Assembly (NCBI RefSeq): GCF_027497235.1
Contig: NZ_CP114902.1
Span: 6,164,001-6,228,000 of the forward strand
Reading direction: 5' to 3'
Source: Micromonospora sp. WMMD1128
Lineage (GTDB): Bacteria; Actinomycetota; Actinomycetes; Mycobacteriales; Micromonosporaceae
DNA length: 64,000 nt
Shown here piece after piece: positions 43,135 through 50,360 of this stretch. The notes beneath the pieces were generated by a model. It searched no databases, was not told the DNA's origin, and saw nothing but the letters and a program-made list of their open reading frames with translations. The first letter of the stretch is position 1; each line of letters starts with the position of its first letter. The position numbers and the translations under genes are program-made.

Positions 43135-43160
43135 CGCCGCGCACATCATTGCGCGGCGTT
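43135..43160 (+). terminator. Hairpin after tRNA-Asp
   Basis: ACGCCGCGCA and TGCGCGGCGT form a perfect 10-bp stem with a 6-nt loop, 9 bp after tRNA-Asp, followed by TCTGCG. Confidence 0.6.
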
Positions 43161-43199
43161 CTGCGTATCGGCCGTGCGGTAGCATGTGCCGAGCACCAC

Positions 43200-43273
43200 G
43201 GCCAGGTAGCTCAGTTGGTACGAGCGTCCGACTGAAAATCGGAAGGTCGGCGGTTCGACCCCGCCCCTGGCCA
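43200..43273 (+). tRNA. tRNA-Phe (GAA)
   Basis: The 74-nt cloverleaf has acceptor GGCCAGG/CCTGGCC, anticodon loop CTGAAAA in a TCCGA/TCGGA stem, T arm GGCGG-TTCGACC-CCGCC and discriminator A. It marks the left edge of a lower-GC accessory patch with a recombinase remnant. Confidence 0.93.
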
Positions 43274-43295
43274 CATAGCCTTTCGCCGGGCTACC

Positions 43296-43333
43296 AGGGC
43301 GGTGACCAGCAGAAATGCGGTCACCGCCCTTTT
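43296..43333 (+). terminator. Rho-independent terminator after tRNA-Phe
   Basis: AGGGCGGTGACC and GGTCACCGCCCT form a perfect 12-bp stem with an 11-nt loop, followed by TTT. Confidence 0.8.
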
Positions 43334-43699
43334 GATGTAGCCACCGCCTCCATCGATGGAGGTCCTCGCGGCCTCGGCTGCCCGTGAGCCCAAGGGCTCA
43401 CGCACCGTCACGACGCCTCGCCGATATAAGCGAAAGTGATGGCCAGAGGTCTGCGAGTAGCTGCTTAGGCCTGCAGACCGAAGCGGGCCGACAGTTCGGC
43501 CCCGTGGGTCTGATGAAGCCAGCCATCGTCTCCGGCCTCGTCCGGCCGAGTTCGCCCCGGTAGCTCCCACGTGTGGCCCCCAGCCTGGTCAGCCAGCAAG
43601 CCAGTTGTCGCCGGGCCCTCCTTGCCCCGCACTACTGCCAGACACGCCGACGCGAGTCGCTACTTCCGCGTTAAAAATCTGGCTGATAATATCGCGCCC
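43334..43699. other. Non-coding start of accessory patch, with a 16-bp palindrome
   Basis: No convincing gene is visible. CCTCCATCGATGGAGG at 43347-43362 is a perfect palindrome. Base composition falls towards the right, and an AT-rich stretch (about 43670-43695) directly precedes the next gene and may be its promoter. Confidence 0.45.
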
Positions 43700-44341
43700 A
43701 TGATTAACCAGGACGTCGAGCGGATCCGCGCAGCTCTCACGTCACTCTGTGAACCACTTCACGACGTCTTCACCTGGGCCGACCAGCGGCGTCGGGCTGC
43801 GCTGCCCGAGTTCGATGAAGTGGCACAGTATGGGTGGTACGCGACGCACAGCGTCCGCGCCTTCGCCCACCTTCGACTCGGCGGTCTGCACATCAGCCCT
43901 TGGGGTTTGGCCGGGAACCATGCCCGCAACGGCGAGCTCTGGTTGACCGACGGTGACTACCGAGTGCGTCTTCTTCATGCGGTTCGTGACTCGGACGTCC
44001 CTCCCGCCGGGAGCAACGCCGCGCGTCAGGCGTACTACAGGAACCCTCCGCTCTTCACGATGCTGCAGCAGCGCCTCTTCGGCCCGCCGGATGATCGACT
44101 GCTGTTCGTTTGGCGAATCGACCCGAAGACGGGCGTTCCCACCTTCCGAGTGGTTAGACCTATCGGGAACTGGAAGTGGGGCGATCGCGCCAAGACGGAC
44201 ATCGACTTCATCCTGCCGGAGACGGCTGAGGATCTTGCTGCACTAGAGTTCGAGCCCTCGGACGAAGGCATGGAGCTAAGCATCCCGAACGAGGATGAAC
44301 TGGAAGGCGGGAGCGAGAATGCTGGCGGCAGCGCCGGGTGA
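43700..44341 (+). CDS. Unknown protein overlapping an XRE-ImmA gene
   Basis: A 213-residue protein. It begins MINQDVERIRAALTSL and contains aromatic-rich stretches (GWYATHSVRAFAHLRLGG, then NPPLFTMLQQRLFGPP and FVWRIDPKTG). It ends in a strongly acidic tail (EPSDEGMELSIPNEDELEGG). No transmembrane helix or known catalytic motif is seen. The ATG at 43700 lies after an AT-rich stretch; the upstream frame to 43571 looks non-coding. It overlaps the next gene by 23 nt, so the two are a unit. Its GC and codon use are lower than the flanking core genes. A toxin or effector role is inference. Confidence 0.65.
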   Translation: MINQDVERIRAALTSLCEPLHDVFTWADQRRRAALPEFDEVAQYGWYATHSVRAFAHLRLGGLHISPWGLAGNHARNGELWLTDGDYRVRLLHAVRDSDVPPAGSNAARQAYYRNPPLFTMLQQRLFGPPDDRLLFVWRIDPKTGVPTFRVVRPIGNWKWGDRAKTDIDFILPETAEDLAALEFEPSDEGMELSIPNEDELEGGSENAGGSAG

Positions 44342-45488
44342 GCGGCTAAAGACCCTGCGCGACATCCTCGGACTGACACAGAGTCAGCTAGCTGAGGTGT
44401 CTGGCGTCAGCCAGCCCTGGATCTCCGAGGTGGAAACGTCCAGCAGAGACGCGGCCGACGACAAGCTGAAGCAGATTGCTGACGCAACCGGCACACCCGT
44501 TAGCTTCTTCCAGGCGCGACCCTCGTCTGTCCCGCTCGACAGCCTCCGATTTCGGAAGTCTTCCGCAGCCAGGAAGACCACGACTCGGCGGGTACATGCC
44601 ATCTACGGTGAGAGCTACCGTGTCACCGAAGACCTGGTAGACGCCGAGGGCTATCCCACCCCGTCACTTCCCTTTGCATCCGGGGAGGCGCCCCTAACGA
44701 ACACCGAGATCGAACAGTTAAGCCGCGAGACGCGTGAGGCGCTGCAGCTGGCGCCTGACAAGCCCATCCCGCATCTGACTCGTGCGCTTGAGCGTGCCGG
44801 CATCGCAGTAGCACCAATGGTCCTCCCGGACGCTGGCGGTGAGGAGCAAGCCGCGGTCGGGCACTTTGGTGTCTCCCACTGGGGCGGCCTCGGCGCAACA
44901 GCCTTGATCGGCTATTTCCCCGGGCATCAAGGTGACCGGGACCGCTTCACACTAGGGCATGAGCTCGGACATCTGGTGCTTCACACCTTCCGACCCCGCA
45001 CGACACACAACCAAGCGGAAGAGGAAGCCAACCTCTTTGCCACGGCCTTGCTAATGCCTCTCGACCGCGCACAAACCAGCATGTCAGACGCGCTTTCGCT
45101 CTCGGACTACGCAAGACTCAAAGCGACTTGGGGCGTTTCTATCCAGGCTTTGATCATGCGAGGCTACACAGTCGGGGCCATCGGTGATACTCGCAAGAAC
45201 TCCTTGTTCGTGCAGCTATCTGCAAAGGGCTGGAGGAAGCATGAGCCGGTCTCGGTAGGACACGAATCGCCGAAGCTGTTGTGGACGTTGCTCTCTCGGC
45301 GCTTTGGACCGCGCCCGTACCTTCAAGGGTCAGAAAAGCTCGCAATCCACCCAACCGTCTTGAGGTCAATCGCCCCCACCCCTCAGCTGGCTCGTGCTGC
45401 CGAGAGCCAAGTCGGGCCGACTCGGGAAAGCCATATTCGGGTTGTGAGCATCGAATCACGACGTAAGGCGATGCGACGCAGAGCTTAA
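44319..45488 (+). CDS. XRE helix-turn-helix plus ImmA/IrrE metallopeptidase
   Basis: A 389-residue fusion. Residues 8-60 are an XRE DNA-binding domain (LGLTQSQLAEVSGVSQPWISEVE). The ImmA/IrrE peptidase has its zinc motif HELGH at 214-218 and a likely third ligand in the Glu-rich NQAEEEANLFA stretch about 20 residues later. Such proteins control mobile elements by cleaving repressors, or act with a partner as toxin-antitoxin-like units. The ATG at 44319 follows GGCGGGAG. It overlaps the unknown upstream gene. Confidence 0.85.
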   Translation: MLAAAPGERLKTLRDILGLTQSQLAEVSGVSQPWISEVETSSRDAADDKLKQIADATGTPVSFFQARPSSVPLDSLRFRKSSAARKTTTRRVHAIYGESYRVTEDLVDAEGYPTPSLPFASGEAPLTNTEIEQLSRETREALQLAPDKPIPHLTRALERAGIAVAPMVLPDAGGEEQAAVGHFGVSHWGGLGATALIGYFPGHQGDRDRFTLGHELGHLVLHTFRPRTTHNQAEEEANLFATALLMPLDRAQTSMSDALSLSDYARLKATWGVSIQALIMRGYTVGAIGDTRKNSLFVQLSAKGWRKHEPVSVGHESPKLLWTLLSRRFGPRPYLQGSEKLAIHPTVLRSIAPTPQLARAAESQVGPTRESHIRVVSIESRRKAMRRRA

Positions 45489-45813
45489 TGCCTGGGCGCC
45501 TAAGATCCTTGGAGCGCCCGTGGCCGGCGGGGCCCGGGAGCATCCAGCCTGCGGCGATGTCGGCGGGTGAAGCGCCGTGTAGATCGAGTCTACGAGCAGC
45601 GGCTTGATCCCGACGTTCCTCGGACAGTTTGGCGTTCTCGACCAACTGCGCCACGCGGGCTGCCACGTCCAGCAATTCACCGCCGTTGCCCCTCGGCTCA
45701 CCTGCAGACGGGAAACGCAGCGGGCACACTGCCCCCGTTCTCGCGACAAGCGCCAAGACGCCGTTCGGCCGGGCGGGCTGTACGTAGGCCTGTGCAGGGG
45801 CAATACTCGGCTC
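45489..45813. other. 325-bp spacer in the accessory patch
   Basis: No recognisable gene, repeat or RNA. The frame of the next gene is open leftwards to 45604, but that extension has no ribosome site and an unremarkable composition. Confidence 0.4.
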
Positions 45814-46335
45814 GTGACAGAAGCGGCCGGCCGCGCGTTCCGTGAAGCGGCAGTGTCCTGGCGGACTGTGTGGAACGAGCTGTATCCGGAGGACAACAAC
45901 GACCCGCACGACGATGACTATGTTACGGAGATGCACCGGCTTCGAGGGTTGATCATGGCGCAGGCGGCGGAGACGGAGACCGTTCTCGGGATGATTCTCG
46001 TTCGCCTTGATCCTGGGCAGAACGTCGCCCGCCCCGCCGGGCAACTCCTCCGCTCCATTCGGCAGAGGCTCGACGAGCAGAGGCGCTTGCACTGGTCCAC
46101 CAGCCTGGACTTGATCTACGACGCGATCAAGTGCCGCAACAAGGCCGTACATCGCCCCGTTGAAGTCGGCTCCTCGTGGTTGCCCTACAGCACTGGGGAT
46201 GGTGGCGAGTGGGTACCGGTCATCACCCTAATGTGTGGCCAGGAGTACGACGTGCAGGACCTACGCAGAGATCTTGCGTTGCAGCATCGCGCGACAGCCG
46301 AGGCGGTGCGACTGCTCCGATCCCTCGACGGATGA
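45814..46335 (+). CDS. Small HEPN-like protein
   Basis: A 173-residue, mostly helical protein. It contains CRNKAVHRPVEV, with R108 and H113 spaced as R-x4-H and the residue after Arg being Asn. This is the signature of HEPN ribonucleases and HEPN-like toxins. Upstream helices (EMHRLRGLIMAQAAETETVL) fit the first HEPN helix. The GTG at 45814 is the chosen start. It stands alone, ends just before a strong terminator, and lies in the accessory patch after tRNA-Phe. No antitoxin gene such as MNT is adjacent. Confidence 0.6.
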   Translation: MTEAAGRAFREAAVSWRTVWNELYPEDNNDPHDDDYVTEMHRLRGLIMAQAAETETVLGMILVRLDPGQNVARPAGQLLRSIRQRLDEQRRLHWSTSLDLIYDAIKCRNKAVHRPVEVGSSWLPYSTGDGGEWVPVITLMCGQEYDVQDLRRDLALQHRATAEAVRLLRSLDG

Positions 46336-46353
46336 GTGCTGGGATCAAGATGG

Positions 46354-46386
46354 AAATGCGGACCTCGGTGAGGTCCGCATTTTTTA
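46354..46386 (+). terminator. Strong rho-independent terminator
   Basis: AAATGCGGACCTC and GAGGTCCGCATTT form a perfect 13-bp stem with a 3-nt loop, followed by further T residues. It ends transcription from the accessory patch. Confidence 0.88.
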
Positions 46387-46478
46387 ATCTAGCGCCGCAT
46401 CTGGCGGACTTCCTCGTCAGGCAGCCGTAGACCGTTCAGCGTCCTGTGGTGCTCGGCGAACTGATCCGCCCCGACTAA

Positions 46479-46770
46479 TCACTGAGGAGGGCCGGGCCTC
46501 GGGGCGAAGCCCGAGGTCTTCGACTTACTCCTCCTCGCCAAGTCCTCCTCGTCGACGTCGTCGATGACCCCCTTAGCCGGCTTTGAGCGCATCCCGCCCA
46601 AGGCCGCCGCCGCTTCCTCGTTAGACTCCGGCATCAGGTGCCCGTAGATCTCACTCGTCACAGCCAGGGTGGCGTGGCCGAGCCGGCGCGATACCACCAA
46701 CTGTGGAACGCCCCGGGCAAACATCCACGCCGCGCACGAGTGCCGCAGCCGGTGGGGCCACCGTCCGGCA
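46479..46770 (-). pseudogene. C-terminal remnant of a tyrosine recombinase
   Basis: Only the last 95 or so codons of an integrase survive. PHRLRHSCAAWM holds the HxxR box, RRLGHATLAVTSEIYGHL holds the second His/active Tyr box, and an acidic/basic tail follows. The upstream coding sequence, including the first catalytic Arg, is not present in any frame. The fragment points back towards tRNA-Phe, consistent with a decayed integrated element. Confidence 0.7.
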
Positions 46771-47010
46771 CATCCAGGCTCAGTACCCCTGAACAGTCGC
46801 AATCGGACACAGCGTCCGGGCCGGGCCCGATGTGGTTGACGCACCGGTTCCACCCCGGCGACAGACATGCCCCGCAAGGCTTCCCGTGGTCGTTGGTCCC
46901 GCCGTGGTCTCGGCACCGTCCCTTCAGGCCTTGCACCCGCTCACCGCGAACGCCGGTCGGCGTTCTGCTTTTCGCCTCGGCTTTCGGCGGGACCTCGGAG
47001 GGTCTACGGT

Positions 47011-47454
47011 GTGGCGGTGTCCGAGCAGTGGTCGTTGACCGTCGACTGCGCGAGTCCGCGCGAGTTGGCGGCGTTCTGGTGCCTCGCGCTGGGATACGTC
47101 CCGGCCGCCCCGCCGGCCGGGTTCGCCTCCTGGGAGGCGTGGCAGGCCCACTTCGAGATCCCCGAGGACGAGTGGGACGACGGCGCCTTCATCGAGGACC
47201 CGGACGGCGTCCGGCCCGGGGTGTCGTTCCTGCGCGTGCCGGAGCCGAAGGTGGTCAAGAACCGCATGCACTTCGACGTCCACGTCGGCGGCGGCCGGCA
47301 GGAGCCGTTCGAGGTCCGCTGGCCGCGGGTCCGGGCGGCGGTCGACAAGCTGGTGACGGCGGGCGGGACCGTGCTCCGGGTCGACGAACCGGACGGGACG
47401 CCTGACCACGTGACGATGGCCGACCCCGAGGGCAACGAGTTCGACGTTCTCTAG
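47011..47454 (+). CDS. VOC (glyoxalase/bleomycin resistance) family protein
   Basis: A 147-residue single-module VOC protein of the glyoxalase-like domain type common in actinobacteria. It shows LTVDCASPRELAAFWCLALGY, NRMHFDVHV and MADPEGNEFDVL. The Gly/Glu metal ligands are plausible (His of MHFDV, Glu of GNEF). The GTG at 47011 has GGAGGG 8 nt upstream. The substrate is unknown. Confidence 0.85.
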   Translation: MAVSEQWSLTVDCASPRELAAFWCLALGYVPAAPPAGFASWEAWQAHFEIPEDEWDDGAFIEDPDGVRPGVSFLRVPEPKVVKNRMHFDVHVGGGRQEPFEVRWPRVRAAVDKLVTAGGTVLRVDEPDGTPDHVTMADPEGNEFDVL

Positions 47455-47473
47455 ACCGCCTGCATCCAGGGTG

Positions 47474-47521
47474 GATCTTGGAAGCTCCGGGCCCCTCCAG
47501 GGGCCGTTTCTCTCCAAGATC
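47474..47521. terminator. Bidirectional terminator between convergent genes
   Basis: GATCTTGGA (47474) and TCCAAGATC (47513) pair perfectly, enclosing a second GC-rich hairpin (GGGCCCCT/AGGGGCC). Confidence 0.6.
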
Positions 47522-47537
47522 TGGCGCTCTGCGGCGT

Positions 47538-48326
47538 TCACCGGCCCGGGCGCTGCTGACGGTGCTGAGCCATGCCGCTCTGGATCGCCTCCCAGACGCT
47601 CCGGCCGGCCTGCCGCAGTGTCTGCCCGGCCTGCCCGGCCAACTGCGCCGCCCCGGCTCCGGGAGGCTGTGCTGTCCCACCCGATGCGGCGCCAGCACCC
47701 GGCCCGCCACCCTCCGCTGACCTGGCACTGTCACCCGACCCGCTGTCGCCACCCGGTTCGGCGTCGCCACCTGCCTCGGCCGACTGCTTCCGCCCTCCTT
47801 CGGAAGGTTCGCCCCGGGCGGTCCGGAACGGTGGGCGGGGCTCGGTGTCGCCGGCCGCCGCCGCGAGGGGCCGGTCCACCAGCTCACCGGCCCCGACCAC
47901 CCGCCGTCCGGTCCGGTCCACGACCGGCGCCGCGACCTGGCCGGCCGTCCGGTGCACGTCGTCGACGACGGCCCCGGCGGACCGGGCCAGCGCGTCGATC
48001 AGCTCGGGATTGCGGTCGATCGTCGCCAGGGCCCGGTCCAGGATCTGCACCAGCTTCTCCAGCCGTACCTTCAGCAGGGCCTCGGCCCGGACGCCGGCGA
48101 TGTCCAGCTCGACGCCCTCCAGGTGCACCCGGACGCCGGCGTCGATCTGGAGCAGGTTGGCCAGCCGGGCGCGCAACGAGAGGTCCGCGTCGAGCCCGTC
48201 CACCGCCAGCCGGATCTCGTCAACCGACAGTTCCGGCACGTCGAGCAGGACGTCCGGCTCCGCTTCGGCCGTACCCCGGGAGGTCGGTTGTTCGGGCTTC
48301 CGCTCGGCGGCGCCGCTGTCGCTCAT
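47538..48326 (-). CDS. Conserved actinobacterial hypothetical protein with Gly/Ala-rich tail
   Basis: A 262-residue protein. The conserved half (DVLLDVPELSVDEIRLAVDGL, then ALLKVRLEKLVQILDRALATIDRNPEL) is predicted amphipathic and recurs in actinobacteria. The second half is low-complexity Gly/Ala/Ser/Glu-rich sequence ending in a short helix (VWEAIQSGMAQHRQQ). It has no signal peptide. I do not know its function; a surface- or vesicle-coating role would be speculation. Confidence 0.7.
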   Translation of the reverse strand: MSDSGAAERKPEQPTSRGTAEAEPDVLLDVPELSVDEIRLAVDGLDADLSLRARLANLLQIDAGVRVHLEGVELDIAGVRAEALLKVRLEKLVQILDRALATIDRNPELIDALARSAGAVVDDVHRTAGQVAAPVVDRTGRRVVGAGELVDRPLAAAAGDTEPRPPFRTARGEPSEGGRKQSAEAGGDAEPGGDSGSGDSARSAEGGGPGAGAASGGTAQPPGAGAAQLAGQAGQTLRQAGRSVWEAIQSGMAQHRQQRPGR

Positions 48327-48519
48327 GCTCCCGCTCCCCCATCGGCCGGTTCGGGTCAGCGGCGGTTACCCGATTTCCGGTACGGCATCCATGAGTCACG
48401 TGTCCCCTGGTGACCGCCGGTGCGACCGCTTCCGTTGTCGGGACGGCGGGTCCCCGTTGTCCGAAAGCGGGCGAAACCGAAGCTGCACAGCGAGACATCA
48501 GCCGGTATGGTCCGGGCTT

Positions 48520-49035
48520 ATGGGACAGGAGATGGCCGATCCGGATGAGGTCCGGCAGGAATCCGACCGCTTCTCCCTCCGCAGCAGCCTCCTCGTCCCG
48601 GCGCCCGCCGAGCAGGCGTACGCCGTCTTCACCGGCGCGCTTGCCGACTGGTGGGTACGCGAATACACCTGGTCCGGGCCGGAGGCACTGGCCGCGCTCG
48701 GCATGGAGCCACGGGCCGGCGGGATGCTCTACGAGATCGGCCCGTACGGCTTCCGCAACGACTGGGGTCGCGTGCTGACCTGGGATCCGCCCCGGCGACT
48801 GGTGTTCACCTGGCAGATCGGGCCGGACCGGGTGCCGCTGCCGGATCCGGCCCGGGCCAGTGAGGTGGAGGTGCTCTTCCACCCCGAAGGCCCCGAGTCG
48901 ACCCGGGTGGACGTCGAGCACCGCTACTTCGACCGGCACGGCACGGCCGCCGAGGACTACCGGGAGGTGCTCACCGCCGGCTGGCACGAACTGCTCTGCC
49001 GCTATCTGGCGACGGTCGCCCGTACCACCGTCTGA
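48520..49035 (+). CDS. SRPBCC/AHSA1-type ligand-binding protein
   Basis: A 171-residue START-like protein. Characteristic stretches are PAPAEQAYAVFTGALADWW, GGMLYEIG and VLTWDPPRRLVFTWQI, and the C-terminal helix is EVLTAGWHELLCRYL. These proteins bind small hydrophobic ligands; the ligand is unknown. The ATG at 48520 is the best start, although the region upstream has only a weak ribosome site. Confidence 0.85.
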   Translation: MGQEMADPDEVRQESDRFSLRSSLLVPAPAEQAYAVFTGALADWWVREYTWSGPEALAALGMEPRAGGMLYEIGPYGFRNDWGRVLTWDPPRRLVFTWQIGPDRVPLPDPARASEVEVLFHPEGPESTRVDVEHRYFDRHGTAAEDYREVLTAGWHELLCRYLATVARTTV

Positions 49036-49062
49036 GCGCCGGGCGGGACGCCGCCGGACCGG

Positions 49063-49770
49063 TCAGCCGCCGGCTATCCCGGGGCTCGCGCCGGCGCCGG
49101 TCAGCCCGCTGCCGCCCAGGTCGGCGCGACGACCGGCGGCGGCGCCGGGAGCGAAGCCGCCCCCGGCGAGCCGGCGGCGCGGGGCGGTACGCAGTCGCGG
49201 GTACACCTCGGCGAGGCGGCGTTGGACACGGTCGGAGCGGTCGGCCAGCACCAGCGCCACCGAGGGCGCCCCGGCCTCGGCGACCGCCCCGGCCTCGGCC
49301 GCCCGCAGCCGCTCGGCGACGACCTGGGCGAAGCCGGCGAGCCAACTGCGCCGGAACGCGGCCGGATGCTCCCCGACCGGCACCACCGTCCCGGCCAATC
49401 CGTGTGCCGCCTGCACCAGCAGCGAGGTGAAGAGCAACTCGACCCGTTCCAGGTCGCTGGCGAAGCCGAACAGGTGCATCACGTAGGTGTCGCCCTGCCG
49501 TCGGCGTACGCAGCGGCACCGCAGCGGGTCCGCGACGGCAGCGAGCAGACCGGCCTTGTCCCGCGCGTACGGCGCGACCACCTCGACCGTGCGGTCCCCG
49601 ATCGGATCGACGGCCGGCTCGCGGGCGGCGAGCAGCGCGCGGTCGACGCCGTACCGGGCGATCAGCTCGGTGGCCTTGGCCATGAAGGTGGCCGACTCGG
49701 CGGGCGTGCAGGCCGGGTCCTCGGCCTGGGCGAGCAGCTTGCGCACCTTGCCGAGCATCGCCTGGGACAT
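49063..49770 (-). CDS. DUF2786 domain protein
   Basis: A 235-residue protein. The N-terminal 40 residues (MLGKVRKLLAQAEDPACTPAESATFMAKATELIARYGV) are the DUF2786 signature. The central part has alternating hydrophobic strands, and the C-terminus is Gly/Ala-rich and probably disordered. The function of DUF2786 is unknown. The ATG complement is at 49768-49770. Confidence 0.82.
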   Translation of the reverse strand: MSQAMLGKVRKLLAQAEDPACTPAESATFMAKATELIARYGVDRALLAAREPAVDPIGDRTVEVVAPYARDKAGLLAAVADPLRCRCVRRRQGDTYVMHLFGFASDLERVELLFTSLLVQAAHGLAGTVVPVGEHPAAFRRSWLAGFAQVVAERLRAAEAGAVAEAGAPSVALVLADRSDRVQRRLAEVYPRLRTAPRRRLAGGGFAPGAAAGRRADLGGSGLTGAGASPGIAGG

Positions 49771-49803
49771 CAGTCAGAGGTATCACAACGCGGGGGCGCG
49801 GTG

Positions 49804-50193
49804 TCAGCCCTCCCGGCTGCGCAGCGTGGCGATGGTCGAGCCGGCGAGCGTGAGCAGGCAGGCGGGCAGCAGCCCGTCGGCCGCCGCCGCGCCGAACAGC
49901 GCCTCACCGGTGTCGGCGTCGTCGTTGGCATACGCGCTGACGAAGCGGGCCACCCAGCGGGTGTCGTAGTCGGCCTGGTCGATGCCGGGGAAGTCGAGGG
50001 CGGCGGCGCCACCGGGAGCGTCGTCGCCGAGCATGGTGGCGGCCAGGCACCAGGCCACCCCGTACGCACCGGCCAGCCCGCGGCGGTCCACCACCGCGTC
50101 GAAGGCGCCGACCACGCCGTCGCCGTCGCCGGCCAACGCCGAACGGAGCACGGCGGTCGCGTCGTCGAGCGTCTGCTGTGCGTCGTCGGTCAC
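49804..50193 (-). CDS. Small conserved hypothetical protein
   Basis: A 129-residue helical protein (DDAQQTLDDATAVLRSALAGDGDGVVGAF, then FPGIDQADYDTRWVARFVSAYANDD). It has no signal peptide, membrane helix or catalytic motif. The start is a GTG at 50193; an in-frame start further up lacks a ribosome site. It precedes the DUF2786 gene by 33 bp in the same direction, so they may be co-transcribed. I do not recognise it. Confidence 0.6.
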   Translation of the reverse strand: MTDDAQQTLDDATAVLRSALAGDGDGVVGAFDAVVDRRGLAGAYGVAWCLAATMLGDDAPGGAAALDFPGIDQADYDTRWVARFVSAYANDDADTGEALFGAAAADGLLPACLLTLAGSTIATLRSREG

Positions 50194-50360
50194 CTGCGGA
50201 ACAGTAACGCCGGAGGGCAAACCGGTGACCCGGAAACGGGTCGACGATCACGCAGAGTCATTCCCGCAGTCGAGGTGCCGACGGAGCCAGGTCCACGGTC
50301 CCGCGTGCTGCGCGGGCACGCTAATGTGCGCAGCGGACCTTCGCCGGAGGAAGGACGACC

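Noticed and set aside
46948..46965. Hairpin GAACGCC/GGCGTTC followed by TGCTTTT as a possible attachment site of the element
   Set aside because: It shares only about 11 bp (CGGCGTTCTGC) with the hairpin after tRNA-Asp and nothing with the tRNA-Phe 3' end. It is more simply a weak terminator.
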